A DNA stretch of 64,000 nt from Cellulomonas sp. JZ18. GTDB taxonomy: Bacteria > Actinomycetota > Actinomycetes > Actinomycetales > Cellulomonadaceae. The notes under the pieces were generated by a model that searched no databases, was not told the DNA's origin, and saw only the letters and a program-made list of their open reading frames with translations. The stretch spans positions 3,472,001 through 3,536,000 of the forward strand of contig NZ_CP045245.1 of NCBI RefSeq assembly GCF_009720485.1, in the 5' to 3' direction. The translations under genes and the position numbers were made by a program. This document shows positions 21,451-29,194 of the stretch, in pieces (the stretch's first letter is position 1; each line of letters opens with the position of its first letter).

Positions 21451-22178
21451 ATGCGCACCGGAGCCGACGTCGCCACCGCGAGGGCCGCCCTCCAGGACCA
21501 GTGGGACGGCCTGCGCCGCTGGGTCGACCAGGTCGGGGACCCGACGCTCGCCGCCGCACCGTCCGTGCTCGACGGCTGGACGGTCGGGGAGCTGTGGGCC
21601 CACCTCGGCCGCGCGCTGGAGGCCCTGACGGTGTGCACGCCGGCCGCCCCCGGCGCGGCCCCGCTCTCGCTCGCCGAGTACCTGCGCTCGTACGCCGCGC
21701 ACGCGGACGACATCGCGGAGACCACCCGGCGGCTGGCCGCCGAGCACGCCGACGACCCGGTCGGGCGGTCGAGCGCAGCGCAGGGGCGGCCTTCGCACGC
21801 CTCGACGCGCTCGGCCCCGGCGACCCGGTCGTGCAGGCCCGGCGCGGACCGGTCCGGCTGTCGACGATGGTCGTCACCCGCGTCGTCGAGCTCGTCGTCC
21901 ACGCGGACGACCTGCTCGTCTCGGTCCGCCGCGCCCGCCCCGCCGACGCCGTGCCGGACCCCGTCCACCCCCGCGCGCTCGGGCTCGTGGCCGACGAGCT
22001 GCTGGCGATCGTCGTCGCGCGCGGCGGCTGGGACCTCGAGGTGACCGACGCCCGCACGTGGGTGCGCCTGGCGGCGGGACGCATCACGTACGACGTCGAC
22101 GTGCTCGCCGACGCCCTGCGCGCGCGCTACACGTCGGACGCCGTGCCGGACCTCGGCCGCGTCCTCCCGCTGCTGTGA
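21451..22178 (+). CDS. Mycothiol-dependent maleylpyruvate isomerase / DinB-like family protein, one-base frame break
   Basis: A protein of about 242 residues of the actinobacterial family with a four-helix DinB-like metal-binding N-terminal domain (TIGR03083-like; ALQDQWDGLRRWVDQV, LDGWTVGELWAHLGRALEA). The C-terminal half contains TMVVTRVVELVVHADDLLVS, where VVELVVHADDL is the usual helix with the second metal His. Such proteins are thought to be mycothiol-linked enzymes. The two halves lie in different frames, and one missing base near 21770-21780 (gtcgggcggtc) joins them without loss. The start ATG is in the correct frame for the first half. Substrate unknown. Confidence 0.75.
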
Positions 22179-22272
22179 GGCCGGCGCCCCCGGGGCGGGC
22201 GCACGGACGCCGCGTGTCAGCGACGCGGGGTGCGGGTCGGGTGAGCGGGCACGGCAGGGCTAGCGTGACGGC

Positions 22273-23244
22273 ATGCTGAGCGCCCGCGTCACCGCGTTCT
22301 CCGCCGACGACCCGCTGTCCGGGCTCGAGGTCGGCGACGCCTCCGAGCCGGACGTCCTCGCCCACCCCCCGGCCGGGTGGACCACGGTCGAGGTGCGTGC
22401 GGCGTCCCTCAACCACCACGACCTGTGGTCGCTGCGCGGCGTGGGGCTGGGCGCCGACCGGCTGCCGATGGTGCTCGGCACGGACGCCGCCGGCGTGACC
22501 GAGGACGGCCGCCCGGTCGTCGTGCACGCCGTGGTGGGCGGGCCGGACGGGCGCGGCGTCGACCCGGACGAGCCGCGCTCGCTGCTCTCCGAGCGCTACC
22601 CGGGCACGCTCGCCGAGCGCGTCGCCGTGCCCGCGTGGAACGTCGTGCCCAAGCCGCCGGAGCTGGGCTGGGTCGAGGCGGCGTGCGTCCCGACCGCGTA
22701 CCTGACCGCGTACCGCATGCTGTTCCGGTCCGGCGGGGCCCAGCCGGGGCAGCGCGTGCTCGTGCAGGGCGCGGGCGGCGGGCTGTCCGTCGCGGCCGTC
22801 CAGCTGGGCGCGGCGGCGGGCCTGGAGATGGTCGTGACCGGCCGGGACGCGGGCCGCCGCGAGCGCGCGCTCGCGCTCGGTGCCGCGGCGGCGGTCGAGC
22901 CCGGTGCGCGCGTCGGCCGCGTCGACGTCGTCCTCGACAGCGTCGGGCGCGCGACGTGGGAGCACTCGGTCCGCTCGGTCCGGCCGGGCGGCCGGGTCGT
23001 CGTCGCCGGCCTGACGTCCGGCGACCCCGCGCCCGCGTCGCTGACCCGGGTGTTCTTCCAGGAGATCAGCGTCGTGGGGGCGACCATGGGGACGCGGGAC
23101 GAGCTCGGGCAGGTGCTCGCGTTCCTCGCGCGCACGGGTGTGCGCCCGCTCGTCGACTCGACCTACCCGCTGGCGCGCGCGGCCGACGCGCTGGGTCGCA
23201 TGTGGCGCGGGGAGCAGTTCGGCAAGATCGTCCTCGAGGTCTGA
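22273..23244 (+). CDS. Zinc-binding-type alcohol dehydrogenase / quinone oxidoreductase (MDR family)
   Basis: A 323-residue NAD(P)-dependent medium-chain dehydrogenase/reductase. The N-terminal GroES-like domain contains VRAASLNHHDLWSLRGVG and LGTDAAGVTEDGRPV. The Rossmann domain has the nucleotide-binding VLVQGAGGGLSVAAVQLG and VVVTGRDAGRRERALALGA-type segments, and the C-terminus ends FGKIVLEV, as in quinone oxidoreductases. The structural-zinc Cys cluster of true zinc ADHs is absent. It precedes an alpha/beta hydrolase gene by 25 bases, so the two are probably cotranscribed. The actual substrate cannot be told from sequence. Confidence 0.88.
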   Translation: MLSARVTAFSADDPLSGLEVGDASEPDVLAHPPAGWTTVEVRAASLNHHDLWSLRGVGLGADRLPMVLGTDAAGVTEDGRPVVVHAVVGGPDGRGVDPDEPRSLLSERYPGTLAERVAVPAWNVVPKPPELGWVEAACVPTAYLTAYRMLFRSGGAQPGQRVLVQGAGGGLSVAAVQLGAAAGLEMVVTGRDAGRRERALALGAAAAVEPGARVGRVDVVLDSVGRATWEHSVRSVRPGGRVVVAGLTSGDPAPASLTRVFFQEISVVGATMGTRDELGQVLAFLARTGVRPLVDSTYPLARAADALGRMWRGEQFGKIVLEV

Positions 23245-23269
23245 CGCCGTCCGGCGGGGAGGAGCGCAC

Positions 23270-24349
23270 GTGGAGCCGACGACGGGCACCGGCGCGCCCG
23301 TCGGTCCGCCGCCGGGCGCGCCGGTGCCGCCCGCGCCCGACGTGCCCGCCACGTCCGCCCCGCCGGCGTGGACGTCGGACGACCTGCGCGCCGACGCGTG
23401 GCGGCCCGACGTCCTCGGGGACGGCTTCGAGGCGCGGCTGCTGCCGCTCGCGGACGACGACGAGGGACCGGTCGTCGCGACGCTCGTGCGTCACCGGCCC
23501 GACCCCGACCTGCGGCCCGCACGCGCCGTGCTGTACGTGCACGGCTGGTCCGACTACTTCTTCCAGGCGCCCCTCGCCCACTACTGGCACGGCCTCGGCG
23601 CCGCGTTCTACGCGCTCGACCTGCGCAAGTACGGGCGCTCGCTGCGCCCGCACCAGACCCCCGGGTACGTCGAGGACCTGCGCACCTACGACGAGGAGAT
23701 CGGCCTGGCCCTCGCACGCGTGCGCGCCGAGCTCGGTCCCGTCGCGCGGATCCTGCTCATGGGCCACTCGACCGGCGGGCTCACGCTGTCCCTGTGGGCG
23801 GCCCGGCACCCGGGGCAGGTCAGCGGGCTCGTGCTCAACAGCCCGTGGCTGGAGCTGCAGGGGTCCTCGATCGTGCGGCACGTCAGCGCGCCCGCGATCC
23901 ACCAGATCGCGCGCTTCCAGCCGCGCGCCCCGCTGCCGAACATCGACCCCGGGTACTACGCGCGCACGATCGCGGCGGCGACGGGCGGCGAGTGGACCGT
24001 CGACGAGCGGTGGCGCCCCACCCCGTCGTTCCCCGTCCGCGCCGGCTGGCTGCGCGCGGTGATCGCGGGCCACGCGACGGTCGCGCGCGGGCTCGGCATC
24101 GACGTCCCCGTGCTCACGGCGCTGTCGTCGCGCACGCTCATCAGCCCGCGCTGGACCGACGACATGCGCTCGGCGGACATCGTGCTCGACACCGAGGCGA
24201 TCGCCCGCCGGACCATCCACCTCGGCCCGGTGAGCACGCTCGTGCGGGTCCCCGGCGGCATGCACGACCTCACGCTGTCGGCGCGGCCGGCCCGCGAGCG
24301 GTTCTACGCCGAGGTCACGCGCTGGCTCGCGGCGTACGGCTGGGGCTGA
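23270..24349 (+). CDS. Alpha/beta hydrolase (monoglyceride lipase-like)
   Basis: A 359-residue serine hydrolase. The nucleophile elbow is LLMGHSTGGLTLSLWAARHP, an oxyanion-type YVHGWSDYFFQ segment precedes it, and the catalytic His is probably in VPGGMHDLTLSARP near the C-terminus. The Ser-Asp-His order and the YALDLRKYGRS block resemble lysophospholipase/monoacylglycerol lipase (Hydrolase_4) proteins. The first 40 residues are Pro/Ala-rich. The GTG start (VEPTTGTGAPVG) follows GGGGAGGAGCGCAC, a strong ribosome site. There is no signal peptide, so it is cytoplasmic. It converges on the next gene across 25 bases, where a GGGCCGG/CCGGCCC palindrome sits. Confidence 0.88.
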   Translation: MEPTTGTGAPVGPPPGAPVPPAPDVPATSAPPAWTSDDLRADAWRPDVLGDGFEARLLPLADDDEGPVVATLVRHRPDPDLRPARAVLYVHGWSDYFFQAPLAHYWHGLGAAFYALDLRKYGRSLRPHQTPGYVEDLRTYDEEIGLALARVRAELGPVARILLMGHSTGGLTLSLWAARHPGQVSGLVLNSPWLELQGSSIVRHVSAPAIHQIARFQPRAPLPNIDPGYYARTIAAATGGEWTVDERWRPTPSFPVRAGWLRAVIAGHATVARGLGIDVPVLTALSSRTLISPRWTDDMRSADIVLDTEAIARRTIHLGPVSTLVRVPGGMHDLTLSARPARERFYAEVTRWLAAYGWG

Positions 24350-24374
24350 CGGGGCCGGCCGGCCCGGGCGCACG

Positions 24375-25744
24375 TCAGAGCGAGTCCGTCGCCTCCGCGA
24401 GCGTCGGACCGCCGTCGCCGAGCCGCCACGCGCGCCACCCGTCCACGCCCTCGACGCCGGAGACGAGGGTCGCCGCCTCGTCCGGCGACGCGACGCGCGT
24501 GCCGTCGGGGAGCTCGACGAGCCCGTCGGGCATCAGGAGTGCCGTGAACCGCTGCCCGCGGCGCTCCCGCGCCCACACGAGCGTGGTGACGGCCCGGCGG
24601 CGCTTCGCGAGCATCGCGAGCTGCGGGTACGGCCACCCCTCGCGCGCGGGTGCGGGACGCTCCGCGCCGGTGGTCGTGCCCGAGGGGGCGGGGGCCGAGG
24701 GCGCCGCGGTGAGCGGGTCCGCGGTGAGCGCGTCCGGCGTGCGGACCACCGGCGTGGGCGCGGTGTCGGCGTCCGCGTCCTCGTCCGCCTGGCCGCCGGG
24801 CACCCGCAGACGCAGCCCGGCGACGGGCGTGAGCGTCGGCGCGTCCGCGCGCGTGGCCGCCCCGGCGCCCGCGTCGGGCCGGTCGGACGGGGCGCGGCTG
24901 TCCAGCGGCTCGCGCTGCGGCGGCGGCTCCGGCGTGGGTCCGGCGGTCCGGAACGGCAAGGGGGTCGGCTCGGTGACCGTCCCGCGGCGGCCGATCGGCA
25001 CGGGCGCGGGCGGCTCGGGACGGACGGGCGGCGTCACCGCGCGCAGCTCCCCCGTGGGGGGCGCCTTGCGCACCGGGGCCGTGGGGCCGCGCTGCTGGTC
25101 CTCGTAGGCGACGGACGCGAAGCCCTCGCTGGACCGCACGAGCCGCAGTGCGGTCGGCTCCACCGAGCGGCGCGCGCCCTCGTGCAGCGCGAGCGGCGAC
25201 ACGTCGAGCAGGCGCCGCTCGTCCCCGCGCACGACGCCGACCTGCAGCACCTCGACCTGCCGCGCCGGCCCCGCAGGAAGCCGAGCGTGTCCGCCGCCTC
25301 CGCGGCGACCTCCGAGCAGAGCAGCAGCAGCCGCACGCCGTCGCGGCGGCTCGTCTGCGCGCCCGCCGGCACGTGCTCCCGGAACGCCGCGAAGTCGACC
25401 GCGAACCGGCTGGGGTCGGCGTGGTACGCCCGGGCGAGGTCGGACGTCGTCATGCGCCCGGCGGCGCCGCCGTGGCGCAGCGCGGCGACGATCGCGTCGT
25501 CGTCGAGCACCTGGGCGACCTCGACGACGACGGGGCGGCCGGCGGCGTCGAGCGCGAGGAGCTCGGGCAGGTCGCCGCGGTCGGCGGCACCCGCGCGCGA
25601 GCGGACGACGAACAGGGGCTCCCCGGCGATCGCGGCCAGGTGGTGCGTGACGAGGGCGCCGACCTCCTGCGCGAACGACCCGGCGAGCGGCTGCATCGGC
25701 TGGACGAGACGGGGGCGCCCCTCGTCGAGCTCGAAGATCGGCAT
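24375..25744 (-). CDS. Unknown protein with a PD-(D/E)XK-like N-terminal domain, one-base frame break
   Basis: About 456 residues once a one-base break at the C4 run 25269-25272 is repaired. The N-terminal 150 residues (MPIFELDEGRPRLV...) contain LPELLALDAAGRPVVVEVAQ followed by VAALRHGGAAGRMT. This resembles the core of nucleases of the DUF91/NucS type, but the catalytic E-x-K appears as E-V-A-Q, so the site may be dead. The middle is a Pro/Thr/Arg-rich linker of about 200 residues. The C-terminal 80 residues form a compact domain (YPQLAMLAKRRRAVTTLVWA, FTALLMPDGLVELPDGTRVA). The ATG is the first residue of the conserved-looking part. I do not recognise a named family. Confidence 0.6.
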
Positions 25745-25918
25745 GTCGCGTCCGGGCCCCTTCTGGGCACGCGCCCGCGCCGGGGCCGTGCACCGTCGCC
25801 GTGGGCGCGCGTCATCCGCACGCGCCTCACGGGCCACCACTGTCCCATGCCGGGACGGGCCACGTCAGCCCGTCGTCACCCCCGCACAGGTGACGTCCGT
25901 CGCCTGCGCACGGGTCCG

Positions 25919-26215
25919 TCAGTCGTCCGCGAGCAGGGCCTCGACGCGGTCCACCTTGGCCTGCAGCTCGCCGGTGCGACCGGGTCGGATGTCGGCCTTG
26001 AGCACGAGGCTCACCCGGTCGCCGTGCCGCCCGACCGCCTCGGTGGCGCGCTTGACGACGTCCATCACCTCGTCCCACTCCCCCTCGAGCGTGGTGAACA
26101 TGGCGTCGGTGCGGTGCGGCAGCCCGGACGCGCGCACGACGCGCAACGCGTCGGCGACGGCCTCGGACACGGACTCGCCCGCACCGAGCGGGGCGACGGA
26201 GAACGCGACGAGCAT
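25919..26215 (-). CDS. Thiamine-binding-type small protein (MTH1187 / DUF77 family)
   Basis: A 98-residue ferredoxin-fold protein of the MTH1187/YkoF family ([27 protein letters not shown]...[26 protein letters not shown]). Family members bind thiamine or related pyrimidines and usually assemble as tetramers. The length and the conserved [20 protein letters not shown] block fit well. The ATG is the only reasonable start. No thiamine transport or synthesis gene is adjacent, so the context does not add a function. It has its own upstream region, shared with the repeat cluster beside the MFS gene. Confidence 0.85.
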   Translation of the reverse strand: MLVAFSVAPLGAGESVSEAVADALRVVRASGLPHRTDAMFTTLEGEWDEVMDVVKRATEAVGRHGDRVSLVLKADIRPGRTGELQAKVDRVEALLADD

Positions 26216-26284
26216 GCCCCCACCCTGACGCGCCCCACGGGCCGACGTCCACCCGCCCGGCCGCCCCGTCCCCGGCCCCTCCGC

Positions 26285-26354
26285 CGAGCGCGGTAGGTGC
26301 GCGACGAGCGCGGTAGTCGTATCACCCGCGCTCGCGCCGTAGGTACCGCGCTCG
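26285..26354. repeat. Three copies of CGAGCGCGGTA between the MTH1187-type and MFS genes
   Basis: CGAGCGCGGTA occurs at 26285-26295 and 26305-26315, and inverted as TACCGCGCTCG at 26344-26354. The second and third copies can pair as an 11-bp perfect stem with a 28-base loop, 27 bases beyond the MFS stop codon. It could be the MFS terminator or a three-half-site operator for the MTH1187-type gene. Confidence 0.6.
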
Positions 26355-26380
26355 ACGGACGGGGGCGGCGGGGGGTGGGG

Positions 26381-27937
26381 TCAGGCGTCGACGGCGCGGC
26401 CCAGGCCCGCGCGGCGCAGGACGACGCCGACGAGCAGGCCGACGAGCGCGAGCGCGGCCGCCGCGACCGCGGACGTCACCGCGACGCCGTGCGTGAACGC
26501 CGCCTCGGCGACCGCGCGCACCTGCGCACCGACCGGGCCGGGCAGCCCGTCGGCCACCGCCACGGCGCCGCCCAGGGTCTGGCGGGCGGCGTCGACGTCG
26601 GGCCCGTCGACGGCCGCGGGCAGGACGAGGTCGGCGCGGTAGACGGCGTTGAGGACGGACCCGAGCACCGCGACGCCGAGGGACGCGCCCAGCTCGTACG
26701 ACGTCTCGGAGATGCCGGACGCCGCACCGGCACGCTCGGGTGGCACGGAGGCGAGGATCGCGTCGTTGGTCAGCGTCTCGGCGAGGCCGACGCCCGCGCC
26801 GACCAGGCAGAAGACCGCGACGATGCCGCCCGTGCCGACGTCCTGCGCGACGACGGCCCCCAGCGCGTACCCGGCGACGGCGAGCAGCATGCCCGCGGGC
26901 ACCAGCGCCCACCGCGGGGCGACCCGTGCGAGGCGCACGGCGACGAGCCCCGACACGATCGACGCGACCGCGCCCGGCAGCAGCGCCGTCCCGGCCTCGC
27001 GCGGCGACAGCCCGACGACGAGCTGCAGCACCTGCGAGACGACGAGCACGAGCCCGGCGAGCGCGAACGACGCCGTGAAGTTGGCGCCGACCGACGCGGC
27101 GAACACCGGCCGCCGGAACAGCGCGACGTCGAGCAGCGGGTCGGCCAGGCGCACCTGCCGGCGCACGAACACGGCGACGAGCGCGGCACCGACCGCCAGC
27201 GCGCCCAGTCCGAGTGCGCCGACGCCGTGCCCGGCGGTCGTCTTGATGCCGTACACCAGCGGCAGCATGCCGACGGTCGCGAGCACGACGCTCGGCACGT
27301 CGAGGCGCGCGGCCGAGGGGTTGCGCGACTCGGGCAGGACGAACGGCGCGACGACGAGCAGCACGAGCAGCACCGGCACGTTCAGCAGGAAGATCGAGCC
27401 CCACCAGAAGTGCTCCAGCAGCCAGCCGCCGACCACCGGCCCCAGCACGGAGCCGCCCGCGAACCCGGACGCCCAGATCGCGATGGCGAGGCGCCGCTGG
27501 GCGTCGTCGAGGAAGACGTTGCGCAGCAGCGACAGCGTCGAGGGCATGAGGGTGGCGCCGAAGACGCCGAGCAGCGCACGGGCGGCGACGAGGTGGGACG
27601 CGTCGGACGACCACGCGGCCAGCAGGCTGACGAGCCCGAACCCGGCGGAGCCGATCAGCAGCAGGCGGCGGCGCCCGACGCGGTCGCCGAGCGTGCCCAT
27701 GGTGACGAGCAGGCCGGCGAGCATGAGCGGGTAGACGTCGACGATCCACAGCAGCTGGTCGGCGGACGGGGTGAGCGCGAGCGAGATCTGCGGCAGCGCG
27801 AAGGAGAGCACCGTCGTGTCGATGCTCACCAGCAGCACGGGGAGCATGAGGACGGCGAGGGCGAGCCACTCGCGGGCCCCCGCGCGGGGCGTCGTCGCGG
27901 TGGCCGGGGGCGTGGGTGCGGTCGTGTGCGTGGACAC
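26381..27937 (-). CDS. DHA2-family MFS multidrug efflux transporter (EmrB/QacA/SmvA type)
   Basis: A 518-residue proton-driven exporter with about 14 transmembrane segments. Hallmarks are motif C-like GFAGGSVLGPVVGGWLLEHF, the D-x-T motif SIDTTVLSFALPQIS in helix 1, GTLGDRVGRRRLLLIG (motif A), and TSYELGASLGVAVLGS near the C-terminus. The closest functional type is the SmvA/QacA group exporting cationic drugs or dyes, inferred from family only. The GTG start follows AGGAACCACC. It is transcribed divergently from a TetR gene across 187 bases that contain two tandem operators, so drug-inducible repression is likely. Confidence 0.92.
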   Translation of the reverse strand: MSTHTTAPTPPATATTPRAGAREWLALAVLMLPVLLVSIDTTVLSFALPQISLALTPSADQLLWIVDVYPLMLAGLLVTMGTLGDRVGRRRLLLIGSAGFGLVSLLAAWSSDASHLVAARALLGVFGATLMPSTLSLLRNVFLDDAQRRLAIAIWASGFAGGSVLGPVVGGWLLEHFWWGSIFLLNVPVLLVLLVVAPFVLPESRNPSAARLDVPSVVLATVGMLPLVYGIKTTAGHGVGALGLGALAVGAALVAVFVRRQVRLADPLLDVALFRRPVFAASVGANFTASFALAGLVLVVSQVLQLVVGLSPREAGTALLPGAVASIVSGLVAVRLARVAPRWALVPAGMLLAVAGYALGAVVAQDVGTGGIVAVFCLVGAGVGLAETLTNDAILASVPPERAGAASGISETSYELGASLGVAVLGSVLNAVYRADLVLPAAVDGPDVDAARQTLGGAVAVADGLPGPVGAQVRAVAEAAFTHGVAVTSAVAAAALALVGLLVGVVLRRAGLGRAVDA

Positions 27938-28051
27938 GGTGGTTCCTGTCGTGGTCTCCCGCGTGACCGGGCGGGGCCCCGGGGGACGGGCGCACGGTGC
28001 GGGTCCCTGCCCCGCACCGGACGCGGCAGCGTCGAGCGCGCCGCGTGGCTA

Positions 28052-28067
28052 TACCGTCCAGCCGGTA
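28052..28067. promoter_or_regulatory. TetR-type operator, copy 1
   Basis: TACCG-N6-CGGTA, a perfect 5-bp-arm dyad with core ACCGTCCAGCCGGT. It lies between the divergent MFS and TetR genes, overlapping an AT-richer TATACC stretch that may be a promoter -10 element. Confidence 0.65.
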
Positions 28068-28079
28068 CAGTAGCACCGC

Positions 28080-28093
28080 ACCGTCCGGCCGGT
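28080..28093. promoter_or_regulatory. TetR-type operator, copy 2
   Basis: ACCGTCCGGCCGGT repeats the core of copy 1 with one change in the spacer, 27 bases downstream and 32 bases before the TetR start. Two near-identical dyads strongly suggest autoregulation by the adjacent repressor. Confidence 0.65.
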
Positions 28094-28124
28094 CCACGGT
28101 GACGGTCCCCACTACGCTCGCCGC

Positions 28125-28688
28125 ATGGCCTCGACGCGCGACCGCATCCTCGACGCGCTCCAGGACGTGCTGCTCGAGGGCGGCCCGGCGGGCGCGACGC
28201 TCGACGTCGTGGCCCAGCGCGCGGGCGTCTCCAAGGGCGGCCTGCTCTACCACTTCCGCTCCAAGGACGACCTGTTCGCGGGCCTGCTCGACCGCCTCGC
28301 CGCGGAGGCCGCCGCCGCCGACGCCGCCACCCCGACGGACCCCGTCCGCGCCGCGCGCTGGTTCCTCGACGGCTCGCAGACGGCCGAGGGACCCGAGGAG
28401 CGCACGATGCTCGCGGCGCTGCGACTGCTCGGCACGTACGCGCCCGCGCAGGAGCGCATGGCGGCCTACCTCGACGGCTGGGCCGCGGGCCTGCGCCGGA
28501 CGATCGACGACCCGGTCCTCTCCCGGCTCGTGCAGCTCGTCGGCGACGGGCTGTTCCTGCACGCGCTGCTCGGGTCCGGCGACGCCGACCTCGACGGCCG
28601 CGTCGTCGCCCAGGTGCTCGACCGCGTCGCCGGCGGCGACCGACCCGGCACAGCCCGACCCGGCAGCGACCGACCCGGCAGCGACTGA
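28125..28688 (+). CDS. TetR family transcriptional repressor
   Basis: A 187-residue regulator with an N-terminal helix-turn-helix (LDVVAQRAGVSKGGLLYHF, about residues 27-45) of the standard TetR type and a helical ligand-binding C-terminal domain. The MFS exporter is encoded divergently and two matching operators lie between them, so it most probably represses both genes until an exported compound binds. The last 14 residues are a short RPGTARPGSDRPGSD repeat encoded by tandem GACCCGGCA units. The ATG is 32 bases beyond operator 2. The ligand is unknown. Confidence 0.92.
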   Translation: MASTRDRILDALQDVLLEGGPAGATLDVVAQRAGVSKGGLLYHFRSKDDLFAGLLDRLAAEAAAADAATPTDPVRAARWFLDGSQTAEGPEERTMLAALRLLGTYAPAQERMAAYLDGWAAGLRRTIDDPVLSRLVQLVGDGLFLHALLGSGDADLDGRVVAQVLDRVAGGDRPGTARPGSDRPGSD

Positions 28689-28770
28689 CCGGCAGCCCCC
28701 GTTCGTCGCCCCGCGCGGCCCGGCTGCGGCAGACTCGCCCCCGCCCGCAGCCCCGGACCCAGGAGGACAC

Positions 28771-29184
28771 GTGCACGTGCAGCAGATCGGCGTCGCCTAC
28801 GCCGCCACGGACCCGACCGCCGCCGGCGCGTGGCTGGCGGAGCACCTCGGCTTCCGCACGCTGGTCGACCTCGGCTGGTACGTCAGCACACAGCACCCGG
28901 ACCGCGAGGACGTCCGCGTCGACTTCGTCCGCGGCGACCACGCGACGTGGCCGGCACCGGCGGCCGGCGTCGGCGGGGCCATGCTCGCGCTGGTCGTGCC
29001 CGACGTCGACGGGCAGCACGCGCGCATGACCGCCGCCGGCGTCACCGTGCTCAAGGACCTCGTCACCGAGCCCTGGGGGCAGCGCCGGTTCCAGGCCGCC
29101 GGCCCCGACGGGCTGGTGGTCGAGCTCGTCCAGCCCGTCGAGCCGGACCCCGCGTGGATGGCGGCGCAGGGCCTCGGCGGCTGA
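28771..29184 (+). CDS. VOC-fold protein (glyoxalase/bleomycin-resistance type)
   Basis: A 137-residue single-module vicinal-oxygen-chelate protein (VHVQQIGVAYAATDPTAAGAW, LGFRTLVDLGWYVS, PWGQRRFQAAGPDGLVVELV). The betaalphabetabetabeta repeats are complete, and the final FQAAGPDGLVVELVQP is the typical Glu-bearing metal strand. The GTG start follows AGGAGGACAC, a near-perfect ribosome site. It may be a lactoylglutathione lyase-like enzyme, a dioxygenase or a drug-binding protein; sequence does not decide. It follows the TetR gene on the same strand by about 80 bases and converges on the FAD/FeS gene with ten bases between stops. Confidence 0.85.
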   Translation: MHVQQIGVAYAATDPTAAGAWLAEHLGFRTLVDLGWYVSTQHPDREDVRVDFVRGDHATWPAPAAGVGGAMLALVVPDVDGQHARMTAAGVTVLKDLVTEPWGQRRFQAAGPDGLVVELVQPVEPDPAWMAAQGLGG

Positions 29185-29194
29185 GCCGCACCGG

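Noticed and set aside
24352..24365. GGGCCGG/CCGGCCC palindrome between the convergent hydrolase and the unknown gene as a terminator
   Set aside because: It has no loop and is short. In a genome this GC-rich such palindromes are common, so it is mentioned only in the neighbouring gene entry.
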